A stretch of DNA of 64,000 bases from Rattus norvegicus (GCF_036323735.1 NC_086032.1:51453335-51517334), one strand, 5' to 3'; shown: positions 22,301 to 35,080, numbered from the stretch's first letter. Notes: generated by a model not told the origin, from the sequence alone. Translations and numbers: made by a program.

Positions 22301-23115
22301 AACTTCCTGAACAAAACACCAATGGCTTATCCTCTAAGATCAATAATCAACAAATGGGATCTCATAAAACTGCAAAGCTTTTGTAAGGCAAAGGACACTG
22401 TTGTTAAGACAAAATGACAACCAACAGATTGGGAAAAGATCTTTACCAATCCTCCAACTGATAGTAGGCTTATATGCAAAATATACAAAGAACTCAAGAA
22501 GTTAGACTGCAGTATGACAAATAACCCTATTATAATATGGGCCAAACATAGAATTTTCAGCTGAAGAATACCGAATGGCTGAGAAACACGTAAAGAAATG
22601 TTCAACATCTTCAGTCATAAGGGAAATGCAAATCAAAACAACCCTGAGACTTCACCTCAATCCAATCAGAATGGCTAAGTTCAAAAACTCAGGTGACAGC
22701 AAATGCTGGCGAGGATGTGGAGAAAGAGGTGGGATTGCAGACAGGTGCAACCATTCTGGAAATCAGTCTAAAGGTTCCTCAGAAAATTGGACATTGAACT
22801 ACCTGAGGACCCAGCTATACCTCTCTTGGGCATATATCCAAAAGAAGCCTCAACATATAACAAAGACACATGCTCCACTATGTTCATAACAGCCTTATTT
22901 ATAATAGCCAGAAGCTGGAAAGAACCCAGATGCCCTTCAACAGAGGAATGGATACAGAAAATGTGGCACATCTACATAATGGAATATTACTCAGCTATCA
23001 AAAACAATGACTTTATGAAATTCAGAGGCAAATGGATGGAACTGGAAAATATCATCCTGAGTGAGGGAACCCAACACAGAAAAACACACATGGTATGTAT
23101 TCATTGATAAGTTGA
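19323..23115 (+). pseudogene. L1 ORF2 remnant, copy D
   Basis: Collinear with ORF2 of copy B from MNITGSNNHYS to the C-terminal Cys-rich region. Readable blocks: endonuclease start (19269-19665), linker (20273-20533), polymerase (21038-21648, FADD motif intact near 21427) and C-terminus (22575-23107). Multiple stops and indels separate them, and about 30 bases are missing in the Cys-rich region near 22730. Confidence 0.88.
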
Positions 23116-23852
23116 TATTAGCACAAATCCTCGAATTACCCTATATGCACAGAACACATTAAACTCAAGAAGGATGAACAAAATGTGAATTCTTCACTCC
23201 TTCTTTAAAAGGGGAACAAGAATACCCTTGGGAGGGAATAGGGAGGCAAAGTTTAGAACAGAAGCAGAAGGAACACTCATTCAGAGCCTGCCCCATATGT
23301 GGCCCATACATATAGAGCCACCCAATTTGATAAGATGGACGAAGCAAAGAAGTGTAGGCCGACAGGAACTGGATGTAGATCTTTCCTGAGAGACACACCC
23401 AGAATACAACAAATACATAGGTGAATGCCAGCAGCAAAGCACTGAACTGAGAACGGTACCCTTGTTGAAGGAATTTTATTAAGGACTCAAAGAGATTGAA
23501 GGGGCTCGAGACCTCATATGAACAACAAGGCCAACCATCTAGAGCTTCCAGGGACTAAGCCACTACCCAAAGAATATACATGGACTGACCCTGGGCTCCA
23601 ACTGCATATGTAGCAATGAATAGCCTAGTAAGAGTATCAGTGGAAAGGGAAGCCCTTGGTCCTGCCAAGACTGAAGCCCGAGTGAAAGTGATTGTTGGGG
23701 AAAGGGCGGTAATGGGGTGAGGATGGGAATTGGAACACCCATCTAGAAGGGGAGGTGGAGGGGTTAGAGGAATTTTGGCCTGGAAACCGGGAAGGGGAAT
23801 AACAATTGGAATGTAAATAAAAATACTCCAGTTAATAAAGATGAAAGAAAAA
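23116..23852 (+). other. L1 3'UTR and tail, copy D
   Basis: 3'UTR with a shortened G-rich tract near 23695-23770 and an A-rich end (TTAATAAAGATGAAAGAAA). Confidence 0.8.
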
Positions 23853-23868
23853 AAGAAGAAAAAGAGGG
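23853..23868. repeat. Right target-site duplication of L1 copy D
   Basis: AAGAAGAAAAAGAGGG, one mismatch to 17463-17478. Confidence 0.85.
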
Positions 23869-24735
23869 AAAGTGCCTCGAATACATAGAGATTGGGGAAA
23901 TCTTCCTGAGCATAATGTCAATGGATTATGCTCTAAGATCATGAATCAACAAATGGGACTTCTTTAAGTTGGAAAGTTACTGTTAAGGCAAAGGACACTG
24001 TCATTAAGACAAAATGGCAACCAATGTATTGGGAACAGATCTTTACCAATCATGCATCCAATTGTGGGGTAATATCCAATATATACAAAGAACTCAAGAA
24101 GTTAGACTTTGGAGAATCAAATAACCTTATTAAAATGGGGTGCAGAGCTAAGCAAGGAATTCTCAATTTAGGAAAGCGAATGGCTGGGAAGCACCTAAAG
24201 AAATGTCCAACATCCTTAGTTATCAGGGAAATGCAAATCAAAACAACCCTGAGATTCTACCTCACACCAGTCAAACTGGCTAAGATAAAATACTCAGGTG
24301 ACAACTGATGCTGGGAAGGATGTGTAGAAAGAGGAGCACGCTTCCATTTTTGGTGGGGTTTTTAGCTGGTACAACCACTCTGGAAATCAGTCTGTAGGTT
24401 GCTTAAAAAATTAGACATAGTACTACCTGCGGACCTAGTAATACCTAGATATATACCCAAAAGATGCTCCAACATTTACTAAAGTCACATGCTCCAATAT
24501 GTTCATAGCAGCCTTATTTATAATATCTAGAACCTGGCAAGAACCCATACGTCCCTGAATAGAGGAATGGATAAAGAAAATGTGGTACATTTACACAATG
24601 GAGTACTAGCCAGCTATTAAAAACAATGACTTCATGAAATTCATAGGCAAATGGATGGAACTAGAAAATATCATCCTGAGCGAGGTAACCCAATAACCAA
24701 AAGAGCATACATTGTATGCACTCACTGATAAGTAG
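23869..24735 (+). pseudogene. L1 ORF2 C-terminal remnant, right half, copy C
   Basis: Resumes the ORF2 sequence cut at 17462, with the LGKHLEHMGT-equivalent region, then the decayed connection and Cys-rich domains (readable piece at 24024-24308) to the end of ORF2. Its A run near 24132 has only four A. Many substitutions. Confidence 0.82.
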
Positions 24736-25497
24736 ATATTAGCCCCAAATTTGGGATTACCCAATATGCAATCTGTAGACCACATGAGGCTCAAGAAGAT
24801 GGACGACCAAGGTACGGATGCTTCAGTCTTTCTTAGAAGGGGGAACAAAAATAATCATAGGAGGAGATATTGAGACAAAGTTTGGAGCAGAGACTGAAGG
24901 AATGGCCACTCAGTGCCTACGCTCCTTGTGGATCAAGCTCATACACATACAGCCCTCAAACCCAGTCACTACTGGGGATGCCAAGAGGTGCATGATGACA
25001 GGAGTCTGATATAGTTGTCTCCTGAGAGGTTCTCCCAGAGCATGACAAATACAGAGGCAAATGCTCACAGTCAACCATTGAACTGAGAATGGGTTCCCTA
25101 TAGTAGGAGTTAGAGAAAGGATTGAAGGAGCTGAGGGGTTAGTAATCCTATAGAACAACAGTATCAATCAACTGGAGCACCTGAAGACTAAAACATCATC
25201 CAAAGAGTGCACATGGACATACCTATGGCTTCAGCTGCCTATGTAGCAGAGGATGGCCTTGTTGGGCAGCAACAGGAAAAGAATCCCTTGGTCCTGCCAA
25301 GGCTGGACCCCCTGGTATAGGGGCATGTCAGGGCGGGGAGGTGGAAAGGGGTTGGTGGATGAGTGGGGAAACATCCACATACAAGAAGAGGAGGTGGATG
25401 GGATAGTGGAGTTATTGACCGGAAACCCGAAAGGGGATAAAATTCGAAATGGAAATAAATAAAAAAAAAATCCAATAATAGTAAAAAAAAAAAAAGG
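24736..25497 (+). other. L1 3'UTR and A-rich tail, copy C
   Basis: Diverged 3'UTR with a weak G-rich tract (about 25320-25400) and a double A-rich tail (25456-25475 and 25481-25495). Confidence 0.78.
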
Positions 25498-28400
25498 ACA
25501 CCATCTTCTCCTTCATGTACATACTTGACATTCTAAATCACCTAAAAGTTATTATTCTAAAATGAGTACTTCAGGAATATTCTTTCTGTGTTTTATACAT
25601 TTAAGAACATAATAACTAAGAAGAAACAAGTGGTTTTTTTTTTTTTACTTTCTGTATTTCAAGATTTTCTATGAATTCTTTGGTATGCGCCATACCAGAA
25701 ACAAGAGGTTAATCTCTATAGCAGTTTGTTTGTTGATAGAATTGTGTTTGGAAAAAGCTCAAAGATTTAGAGCTCTTTTTCTTTTGATTTAAACAATCCT
25801 GATGGGTTTGTTTTGTGGGTAGCCTGCTTTAAGATTATATTCAACAGGCTTATGCAGAAAAATAGCTGACACTATAATTAAGTAACTGTACCTCATTTAA
25901 GTGCATTAATTCTTTCAATTAGTAGGCTATAAGTGGATTCTTTTCTTTGTCATATAACTGCTATCTCAATTTATAGGTCACTGGAATACTAATAAAATAT
26001 TTTGAAATGAATAACTCTAAATCTAGTTTGATAGTATGGTATTGGATTAGTATTGTTCTCATTCTTGGTACAATTGTCATTAGATGATATCCCAGATCTC
26101 TACTCTTTTTTTTTTTTTCAGATCTCAACTCTTACTCAGTGGTGGAATGCCTGTTTCTCTGCTTTCATACGGATTAAAAAATGAATTCTTATAATGACTC
26201 CAAGTAATTTGTCTTTGCTGAAGGAGATATAATGGATATTCACTATGTACATGTTATATAAAATTAACCCAATAAGTACTCATAAAGAAAATGGAGACCA
26301 GTCATGTATACAGATTCATAGAGATGTAATTAATAATATAAATAATGCCTAGTAAAATAAGATGGTTTCCCTCTTTTATTTCCATGTTTGCAACCCTGTG
26401 TTTCTTTTTACTGATGAGATGACTTGTGCTATAAATACTTCCCTTTCTTAAGAAGAAGTTAGTTATATTTATAGATTCAAGATAAAATTGAAATTCAAAA
26501 GATGTCTAAATTACAACAATACCTGAATGCAATCTTAGTCTTTTACTACATGCATACTGCTTTTCCTCATTTCAATCTGAAATGATGTGGGTTTCAACTT
26601 AGTTTCTTCAACATATATGTATTCCATAGTCCAACTCACATATTATTTGAAAATGTGGAAAAATTTCAGATGCGAGTTCTTGGACACAGTGCACTGAGTT
26701 TTTGAGCTAGATGGAATTTTAGTGTTCATTTGCCTGCATTTCTTCATTTTGAAGATTACAAATTTGTGCAGGAGATAGAGGGAAATATTTTCAAGGGCTG
26801 CTGACAGGCTTTGAAGCAGAACTTAATTTGACCTCAGGTCCGTGATTTCTCTGCTATTGGTAAGATTCTTTGTTCTCTACACTCTAAACTGTTTGCTTGA
26901 TTTTCAGACTTGTGATTTGAGGAAGGAAGTATGTACATGAAATAACCTGAATTTATTTTGTGTGAGTGAAACACATAAGAGTGAAAACTATTAGATAGCG
27001 TGGGAAAAATAGGATTTGTGACAATAAGAACGCTTAGTATTCTGAGGAACCAATGGATTTGTTTGAAGAAATATTATAGTCAGACATGGTATGCCATAAA
27101 AAATATTTGTACATTGAGGCTGAATTTTTCTATTTCCCAATGAAATTTTTTTTATGTTTTTCTTCTGATAATCCCCAGACAAGCTGAGTGGAAAATGCTG
27201 TTTTATTCTAAAACAATCATTAATTATTTTTAATGAGTACTTCTTTCAGATGTGATGCTGACTGCATGGATGGTAAACATCTGGACCTTAAATCTTTCCA
27301 GATTCAAATTAATTTTTATTCTTGTTTACCAAATAATTTCCTCAATTCTGTCTTAATCTTAGTGTTTCATTTTGACTTTTAACTTTTATCTTCTTTTTTA
27401 AAGAATCTTTCCTTTACTCCCATTTACCACAAAGAACAGAAATAAAAGACTCATCAACTTCATGAAGTCCTTTAAATATTCTGCAGGGTAAGTAACCTCA
27501 TACCTAAAAATACTGTCATCATTTATACCAAAGAAGACAATGTGCTCACTAAATGTTAGCCAACACTAGAAAACTGTAAATGTAAGTTTGCTCAAATCCA
27601 CCACTGTGGTCCAATTTAATTTGATGTTTGTGTGCTTAGGAGGTGATTCAATATCAGGTGATATTGGAAATTATGCCATTTCTGACTTCTATTTGATGAT
27701 GATTAAACACTGGCCAATTTCCTCTGTGATTATGAAATCATAGTATTACAATATTTGGGTACTCTGATGTACAGCCCTTGTAATTGACACATACACAGTG
27801 GATGTAGATATTCACTTTTAAAACAGTTGCTAAATATTTGTTGGTGTGAAATTACTGGAGAAAGGCCCATACAAAACTATAAACTTCACTATCTCACCAT
27901 GAAGTGTATGATTTGTGTAATATTTCAAGGATTTTTCAAATTTTTGGCAATAGAATGCATTTGTCCACATTTGAATTTTTTGCTATAGGTTCTTGCCAGG
28001 GATTATTTCTTTTTAAGCACTTTCCATCTCTTTGAGGCTTGTGTACAAAGAATTCCAAGAAAGAAGTATATTAGTTTATTCATCTTTGAGGGTTTATTGC
28101 CAATCTACAGATGCAAAGAAAATAGCATCAGGCTATTGCTATTAAATTTTTAGAAATACTACCCAGGCAGTTAGATTTCCTGAATTTGTAGGCTAATAAA
28201 ATATTTTAATGTATAAGAATCAACCAAGCATGTGGGTGGATAAGTCACTGCACTAATTAGTCAGCCCTTTCCCAAGAGCTATGTATGACTTAGTGGAGTG
28301 TGTTTAGCATCACAAGTAAATCATCATTGTTGCACAGGGAAGCATCATTTCTGAGTCATTTCCATAACTCTGCCAACTTGACTTTCCAATAAAATGCTCC

Positions 28401-30044
28401 AAGTTTATGATTCCTAGAGCTTGTAAAAAGAACATGGCAGGAAGGAAAATTGATGTCATGCATAATCCTATGATAACCGTGGCACACCAGCTCTGAATCG
28501 GGATGCATTCCAGAGTAACTGAAATAAACGTGCAACTGTGCAGACCTGAGTACGTAAGGAACAATGGTGAGTAAGTCACTTTTACTACAGTTGGCCTCAT
28601 GCTACTATGATGGCATTTTTTGCTACTTATTTACCCATGTTACTTTAGGATAGGATGTTGAAAAAGAAAAAGGACGATGAATCTATAGTTAAACCTGTGT
28701 CTCAGGCTGGCATCACTCAGGAGCAACAAAGAGAACTCGCTTAGTTTTCCTATGCATCTTCCAAGGAGCAGAGGATAAACCATTAATAAAGCAATTAACT
28801 AACTGCTTTCTTGAGTGTACCATTTCAGTTTTAGCTTCTGTCACAGATTTTATAATATATTTTGTAAATACTTCTACTCAACACCAAATAAACCTACGAA
28901 ATATGTTAGAAATGACCATTGTGATTACATCTTTGTATAGATTTATAATGGCACAGCATAGAATGAAATGAAATCTGTAGGTCAAGATGATAGCTTTGAT
29001 GGTGTTAAGATCGAATACTATATCTGACTGCCACGTTCCTTGAGTTATTGTCTTCCTGAAGATTCGAGAATAATCATGTATTCAAAACCTGAAAGCAAAA
29101 CAGTTATAGACAACAGTCCCCCTGATACTTTCTTTTCTCCCTTTCCCCTTTATAGTAACAAAAACAAATAACAAAAACAAAAGCAGAAAGCACAAATGGT
29201 TTTGTTCCCCAATTAATTTTGTTGGCTCTATCCTTTTCAACATTGTTACATGCCTCTTCTCAACTGTAAATATCTGAAAAGTGCAAACAACGTTCACTTT
29301 CTTACAGAGAGTTCCCTTTTTAAACATTTATAATCTGGCTTCTGTCTCTTAGTATACTGAAATTGTTCACTTGGCAGTTGCCAATGTCTAGCCATAACTC
29401 TAGTATTTAGTTCTTTGAAACTCCTCATTCCTCCATGGCAGCTCTGTAGCATTTAGGTTCCTAAAAACTCTCTTGGTTTCATCTGTCTCCTCTGTGGACT
29501 TAAATAATGCTCCAAGCTCAGGAAGAGCTTTTTGTTATTTTTAACTCATTACTCTTAACTTTTAAAAATAGGCCTTAAATTTCTTTCTTTAAATATCTTT
29601 CCCATTTGTCATTTTATACACACTGGATGGGATCAGATTTCTTGCTGGCTTTTTCAGATGTATTTTCTCAACCTCCACTTTTCTCTTGAATTACTAGTCC
29701 TATCTCCAACTATCTGGAAGCATATTTACTTGAATTTGGCATAATTGAAGCTAACTTATCTTCTCTTTTAAAACCATCCCAATTAATACTCTACCACTGA
29801 TTACATCACCGTATCAAAATTAAAACAAACCTGGATATGTTGATCCATGACAGTAATCTTAAGACTCAGAAGTGTGATGTACTACAATTGTGAGTTTGAT
29901 GCAAATCTAGACATCTTGTGATCGACAGGGAGAGCTTGTATCTAAAAATTATGTACACCCTTGTGTGCACATGCACACACAATTTGATTTAAATCAAAAC
30001 CATAGTTTTGATGCTCTGTCCTTTTCCCTCCTTTCTGTGTTCCT
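25498..30044. other. L1-free AT-rich intergenic or intronic sequence
   Basis: No L1, no recognisable exon and no long open frame. The longest frame, 28310-28600 on the minus strand (96 codons, hydrophobic), has no product I recognise. A MIR-like trace lies at about 26695-26885. Short T runs near 25631 and 26108 are unremarkable. Confidence 0.55.
26695..26885 (+). repeat. Possible MIR-type ancient SINE remnant
   Basis: Order of blocks resembles MIR-like elements: a GAGCTAGATGGAATTTTAGTG-type block, then a decayed GAGGAAAC region, then AATTTGACCTCAGGTCCGTG. Strongly decayed; the family assignment is tentative. Confidence 0.4.
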
Positions 30045-30127
30045 GTTCTTTTCTTGGTAACAGAACCCAGGAGTTATCTAAGGCAAGAAAGCATTCTACT
30101 GCTGAGTTACATGCCAAGCCCTCATCC
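30045..30127 (-). repeat. Old ID-like or B4-like SINE fragment
   Basis: The plus strand reads AACCCAGGAGTTATCTAAGG, then TCTACTGCTGAGTTACATGC, the decayed reverse complement of the tRNA-like ID/B4 head (compare CTCTACCACTGAGCTAAATC in the intact ID at 52966-53059). Confidence 0.55.
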
Positions 30128-30154
30128 GTTTCTTCTGGATTATGATTCCATTCA

Positions 30155-30290
30155 TTTATATTCTCTCTGTCTCTGTTTTTCTGTTTCTCTGCCCCTCTGT
30201 CTCTCATTTCTCTCTATCTCCTCTATGTATGTATGTATGTATGTATGTATGTATGTATGTATGTATGTATGTACTACTTACGTACGTATC
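30155..30290. repeat. CT-rich tract followed by (ATGT)n microsatellite
   Basis: TCTC/TCTG-rich stretch at 30155-30222, then about twelve ATGT units at 30223-30272. Confidence 0.93.
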
Positions 30291-30429
30291 TATCATTTTC
30301 CTTCTCTCTCTCTCCCTAACTTTCTACTCCCTTCCAGTTTCAGTAGTTCTTCTGTATGTAAGACAGTTCAGAAAACAAAACAGTTCAATTGCTATAGTTT
30401 CGCAGATGTAAGATAGCATTTCCCACTTT

Positions 30430-30660
30430 TGTTTTTTATTTTATTTTTTTATTTTTTTTCTGGTTTTGTGTTTTTATTGGGGTTTATTATGGGAAGGAGG
30501 AACTGCCACCATATAGTATGCCCCTCCCACCAAGCAGGCCCATTTTAATCCTCCTCCTGTGCCTTCTGCGACTTTTTCTTTTTCTTTGTGCTGCTCTTTG
30601 TGCAGCTAGCAGCAGCCTCAGGCTCATCAGAAAATTTCCTTTTTTTCTTAGGGGTCCTGC
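30430..30660 (-). pseudogene. 3' end of a processed pseudogene, NOP56-like tail
   Basis: Read on the minus strand, a Lys-rich frame PKKKRKFSDEPEAAAS, then KSSTKKKKKSQKAQEED and a stop near 30549 is followed by about 90 bases of 3'UTR, an AATAAA signal near 30475-30480 and an A-rich tail (30430-30460). This is the structure of a reverse-transcribed mRNA, truncated at its 5' end. The acidic/basic tail ending in QEED resembles, from memory, the C-terminus of the nucleolar C/D-box snoRNP protein NOP56, so the parent identity is tentative. A minus-strand frame at 30487-30687 is a different register and not the ancestral one. Not functional: only about the last 37 codons are present. Confidence 0.6.
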
Positions 30661-30805
30661 TTTTATTAAAAATAGATTATTTTCCACACAATGTATCCTG
30701 ATTACAGCTTCCCTTTCCTTTCTTCATCTCAGTTCCTGTCCACCTCCTCTTCTATCTAGATCTATTCTCTTTCTGTCTCCCATTAGAATCCAAACAGTCT
30801 TCTGA

Positions 30806-30810
30806 GCAAA

Positions 30811-30849
<39 letters not shown>

Positions 30850-30851
30850 AT
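30806..30851. repeat. (AAAT)n microsatellite
   Basis: About eleven AAAT units. Confidence 0.95.
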
Positions 30852-30967
30852 TGTAACACATTGAAATTAGACAAAACATATACAAGGAAAAGAGCTGAAT
30901 GTAAGAACAAGAACAAGAGACTCATTTATTCACACACGAATCCTCAAAACCACTAACTTAGAAGCCA

Positions 30968-30998
30968 TATACATATATATGAATATATATATATTCAA
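30968..30998. repeat. AT-rich imperfect (TA)n
   Basis: Short runs of TATA with C and G interruptions. Confidence 0.7.
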
Positions 30999-31181
30999 AT
31001 TTATATGAAGAAGACCATGTTCATATGTGTGCAGGGTTTATGTGATCATGTTGATTTAGAGGGCCTATGCTTTTAATGGTGTTATCCATCAACTGTGGCT
31101 CTAATATGTTATACTCTTCTACAGGGATTCTCGAGCCTGGGATGGAGGGATTTGGTCAAAATATCTCATTTAGAGCTGAGT

Positions 31182-31183
<2 letters not shown>

Positions 31184-31262
<79 letters not shown>
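31184..31262. repeat. Compound (CT)n(GT)n microsatellite
   Basis: About 21 CT units run directly into about 18 GT units with no spacer. Confidence 0.97.
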
Positions 31263-31266
<4 letters not shown>

Positions 31267-32336
31267 TATCTGTCTGTGAGTCTCTATACTTGTTCCCATC
31301 TCATGCAGTAAGAATCATCCTTTATGATGGCTGAGCAAGGCACTGATGTATGAGTATAGCAGAATGTCATTATAAATCATTTTATTAGTACATTCTTTTA
31401 GTAGAACATTAGTATTTGGTTTACTCTACATCCCTGAGTGATCCAGTTGCAGGTTCTTTGTCACCAAAGCACTCTAATGTATGGTTTCCATCTCATTTTA
31501 GATATTGGTTAGTTACTTTTAAAAGTTTCGGTTCACCATTGCCCTGTCATATCTTATAGGCATCACACATCATAGATCAAAGTGTTTATATCTAGGTGGA
31601 TGTTTACATTTCTCTTTTGGTAGCATGAAAAATACCTTCCTTTGCAGATTCCTTGAGTATAGGCATAGAACATCTATGTAGTTACCAATTTGTCTTTTCT
31701 GTGTGCAACAGGTTGTGTAGCGATTGGTTTTAGCCTGTGAAACAGCATCTGTATTGGTATGCTGTTTTCTGATCAGTTCAATTATATGAAACCAAACACT
31801 TGGAGCACAGACTTGTCCCTGTGATTGATTAGTGTGACTTCACTTCATTTTGTCCTCATTTCTTGTTTCTTTCATTCTAACTTCTTTGCTACTATTTCTA
31901 CTGTTCCTTGTGAGGTGGACCAGCATGGGACAACATCACTCATCTGAAAAATGTCTGTCAGGGAAGCTTGTTCTTGTGGAGAATTTTGGGTCAGGCATTT
32001 CCAGGTAGGAGGAAAGATAAATAAGGCTGACCAGTATTACACGCAACCTGAGTGAGGATGAGTCTGTCCTTGAAGGCACTTCTTAGGAAGGAATCTTCCA
32101 TTTGCTTAGCTCATACTTGTATACAGATATTAAAGGTAAAAGACATGTAGTCTACCCCATGCATATAGTCCAATAACCCTGTCTGTCAGTCAGAACAAGG
32201 ATATGTCCATTCCTAATCCAGAAAACGGCTTTAATTTTATCCTAAACTTACAAAAGAAACCCAGAAACAGAACTTCAGTGATCTCTTGCCATATTTTCCT
32301 AAGCTTTTTCAACTCTATGGAGAGTTTTCTATAATG

Positions 32337-32495
32337 TTATTTCTTTTTGTTATTGTTTAAAGAAGGTCCTACTGTGCAGCCCTGGTTGATCTAAAACTTG
32401 CTATATATAACAGACTTATCTTTAACTCATACAAATCCCCCTGTCTCTGTCTCTTGTCCCGTTAGTGATGGAATTAAAGAAATTTATCACCATAC
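32337..32495 (-). repeat. Diverged B1-like SINE
   Basis: The plus strand matches the reverse complement of B1 in order: CTACTGTGCAGCCCTGGTTG, then CCCCCTGTCTCTGTCTC, then GATGGAATTAAAG. B1 derives from 7SL RNA. Many substitutions and a decayed T-rich end indicate an old copy. Confidence 0.7.
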
Positions 32496-33893
32496 TGATA
32501 CTCTCACCTTTCTTAAATCTATATTTCATTACTATTCTGTTTTATGTAATTCTTTGTTCAAGACATTAAGAGAATGGACATCAAATCACAGAGCAGACAG
32601 CCTGCTCTATAAGTTTTAGGATCCATTGTAATATGGAAATGTGGGGTGTAGCAGAAATGGCAGGGCTGCCTCTATGTTAACACCAGGGGCATGTAGCTAC
32701 AAAAGCATCTCCTACAGGAAGACTGCTTGAGAGATTAAGGATTACTGATATAAACAATGCCAGCAGTCAGGAAATGTTGTTTAGAAGAGATGTTTTCTTG
32801 GAACCAATAGGGTGCAGTGGAGGGTATTAAAGGAGCTTGCAATATTCAAATGAGCTTCCTGCAGCTTTTCTCATCTGCTGTCAGGAGTCTGTTTCATTGA
32901 CTCTGTGCCACCTCACCTCCAATCCCCTAGGGCAGGTAGGGTCATTTGATGATGTAGTTGTGTACTGTGTGACATTGTCAACTCAACATATAAACATAAC
33001 CTCCACAATGCATTTATTTTTGTAAGTAGCTCATTTAGGACCTTGAAGTCACCGTAGGCCCTTGGACTGAGATAATAGATGCCACTGCACTGCATGTCCA
33101 GCTCTCATACTGTGTTGGGTTTAAGTTTTGGGTCAAGGGTTTTATAGATCTTAGGAAGTGACCACATTTTGGCTATGGAATCTCATTGATACGAGAGTCA
33201 CATAATTGGTAATGATCCATGGTTCAGTTTAGGATTTTAAGAAAAAAACTTAAATTAAAGCTTGTTTGATAAAAAGTAATATGATCAAAATAATTACATG
33301 GATTTGCATATCATTGTAGAGCTGTAAATCGCAGACTTTAATTAACTTTTGTATTTTGTCTTCAGTGTTTTGAAAATATGAGAGCAGTGAACTGAGCAAC
33401 TTAGGATTTTAATTTCACAACATACTCTTTTGGAAAAATAAACAGAAATAGTTTTATGTTGTCTGTAGTTTTCCCTTTCAAGATCAATGTTCTTCAATTT
33501 AATATTATTGCATACCTGACTCTTGTTATAGAACTTTATCACTGTAATTAAATAAATATGAGTGTAATAAATATTTAGTAAGTTCACACATGGCACTAAG
33601 CACAACAGAAAACAAGTTATATGTAATTTTTAAGTTTATTGATGTTTTTTACCTGCACATCACATAATCTTACTGTCTTTTAAATTTGAACCCCACTTCC
33701 TATGAGCAAATTTTTCTTTATTTTCTAAATAAAAGATCAAATTGAAAATCAATGTTTTTAACAGGTGTAACTAGCATTAATTTTTCTCCTCTTGATTCCC
33801 TAACCAGTCTATCAAAATCCTTTTAAATCACTCCTGCACCTCAGGATCCAATTCTGAACTCAGTATATACCATGAGATTCTCTTGTGAAAGGA

Positions 33894-33894
<1 letters not shown>

Positions 33895-33946
<52 letters not shown>
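33895..33946. repeat. (GT)n microsatellite
   Basis: About 25 GT units, immediately followed by TTGTTTCTGC. Confidence 0.97.
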
Positions 33947-33947
<1 letters not shown>

Positions 33948-34869
33948 GTTTCTGCTAACATATCCAAGCCTCTTAAAAATTTGCGAATCACCATAAGATC
34001 AACATTACTTATAGAAAACTCTTCTATTAACAGTAGAAAATCACTAAGGTCATTGGAAATATTCCTGCTTCCATTATTTTAGAGAAACTTTAACATGTTT
34101 TACAATCCCATTTTATATCCTTAATCATTATCTACTTACTGAATTTCTTTATGTCATCTGCATATTTGTGTTCCTCTAGGATTTGAACATGCATTGGACA
34201 AAGACATAGAACATGGACTGACCAACATGTACCTACCATTTTACTGTCATATGATAGGGAATAATCTAATCAGAGATAATATGATACCCTAAGAAGACAA
34301 GAGGATTGAACAATAGTATACATTACAACTTTTAGCTGATAAGCAGGTAAGTTTGTACTTTAAGGTAAAATTTCAGAAAAGAATGGAGGACTCTACGAAT
34401 AGTGGAAGCAGGAAAACTCTTGTATATTTGAGGAACAGCAAAGATGCTAATACATTTGAAATAGTATTATGAACTGTTGAAAAATGGCAAGAAAAAGTTT
34501 GGAGAGACAATTCTGGCACAGATGACATAACACTTTGTAGGCCATTTGTATTTTTTTGCAAATGTTAAGTTAGTGTCTCCTGCAGACTAGCTGTATGTAT
34601 GTCCACATTTATAAGATCATCCTAGAAGACACTAGAAAAAAAAGAAACATAGCACATGTTTGTGGATAATAGTAGCTTATATGATGTCTTGATAAGATAT
34701 GAGTTAACTCAGGATTAATTCTAAGTGTAAACCTAGCAAAGAGTAATAATAGACTGGTAGATCGGACAGTTAATGAGTAAATAAAATGGTGTACAGTAAA
34801 CAAAATTGAATCTTATTTTCTAAGAAGAGACAGCATCGGTAGTTCTCTGGTAGACATGGTATGTCTGAA

Positions 34870-35080
34870 GTTCTATTATTTATTAAGTGAAAACGTATTA
34901 AGCAATTGATCACAGGAGCCAACAATACCAGGATCCTTACATTACAGTTTTGTGAGGTTATAAATGATGCTTGGAACAATAATGTTAAGTGACTTACATT
35001 ACATGATTGGAGGCCAGGGCTGCAGTCCTATCTCCTTCACATTGTTCTTAGCAGACTAAATGCTAAGGCATGAGGAGATT
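34870..35080 (+). repeat. Possible MIR remnant
   Basis: Contains TTTGTGAGGTTATAAATGAT and GTTAAGTGACTTACATTAC followed by CCAGGGCTGCAGTC, resembling the conserved core and 3' part of MIR. Decayed; tentative. Confidence 0.45.

Larger units (their letters stand above)
17479..23852 (+). mobile_element. Nearly full-length L1 copy D, nested in copy C
   Basis: About 6.4 kb with 5'UTR, ORF1, ORF2, 3'UTR and A-rich tail, all heavily mutated. It is flanked by a 16-bp duplication with one mismatch, both copies of which belong to the ORF2 sequence of copy C. The 5' end lies inside a promoter monomer, at a point matching about 8860 of copy B, so it lacks the first part of the 5'UTR. Divergence from copy B is greater than that of A or F, so it is of intermediate age. 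Confidence 0.93.
15886..25497 (+). mobile_element. Older L1 copy C, interrupted by copy D
   Basis: Copy C occupies 15886-17462 and 23869-25497. It begins inside the 3' part of ORF1 (AGATATTCCATGACAAAACC), so it is 5'-truncated, or its left end has decayed. It has an internal deletion near 16105, carries many stops and frameshifts, and ends in A-rich sequence at about 25456-25497. The two halves abut the same ORF2 codons once copy D is set aside: the left half ends at AAACTATAAGAAGAAA and the right half resumes at the following AGGGAAGTGC-type sequence. It is clearly older than A, B and F. Confidence 0.9.

Noticed and set aside
28310..28600. 96-codon minus-strand hydrophobic frame that might be a transporter exon
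   Set aside because: I could not align it with confidence to any family, no flanking exon was found, and AT-rich DNA readily gives such frames.
30054..30416. 120-codon frame with a Met-Tyr-Val-Cys repeat
   Set aside because: Translation of the CT-rich tract and the ATGT microsatellite.
31067..31334. Frames containing long Leu-Ser and Cys-Val repeats
   Set aside because: Direct translations of the CT and GT microsatellites.
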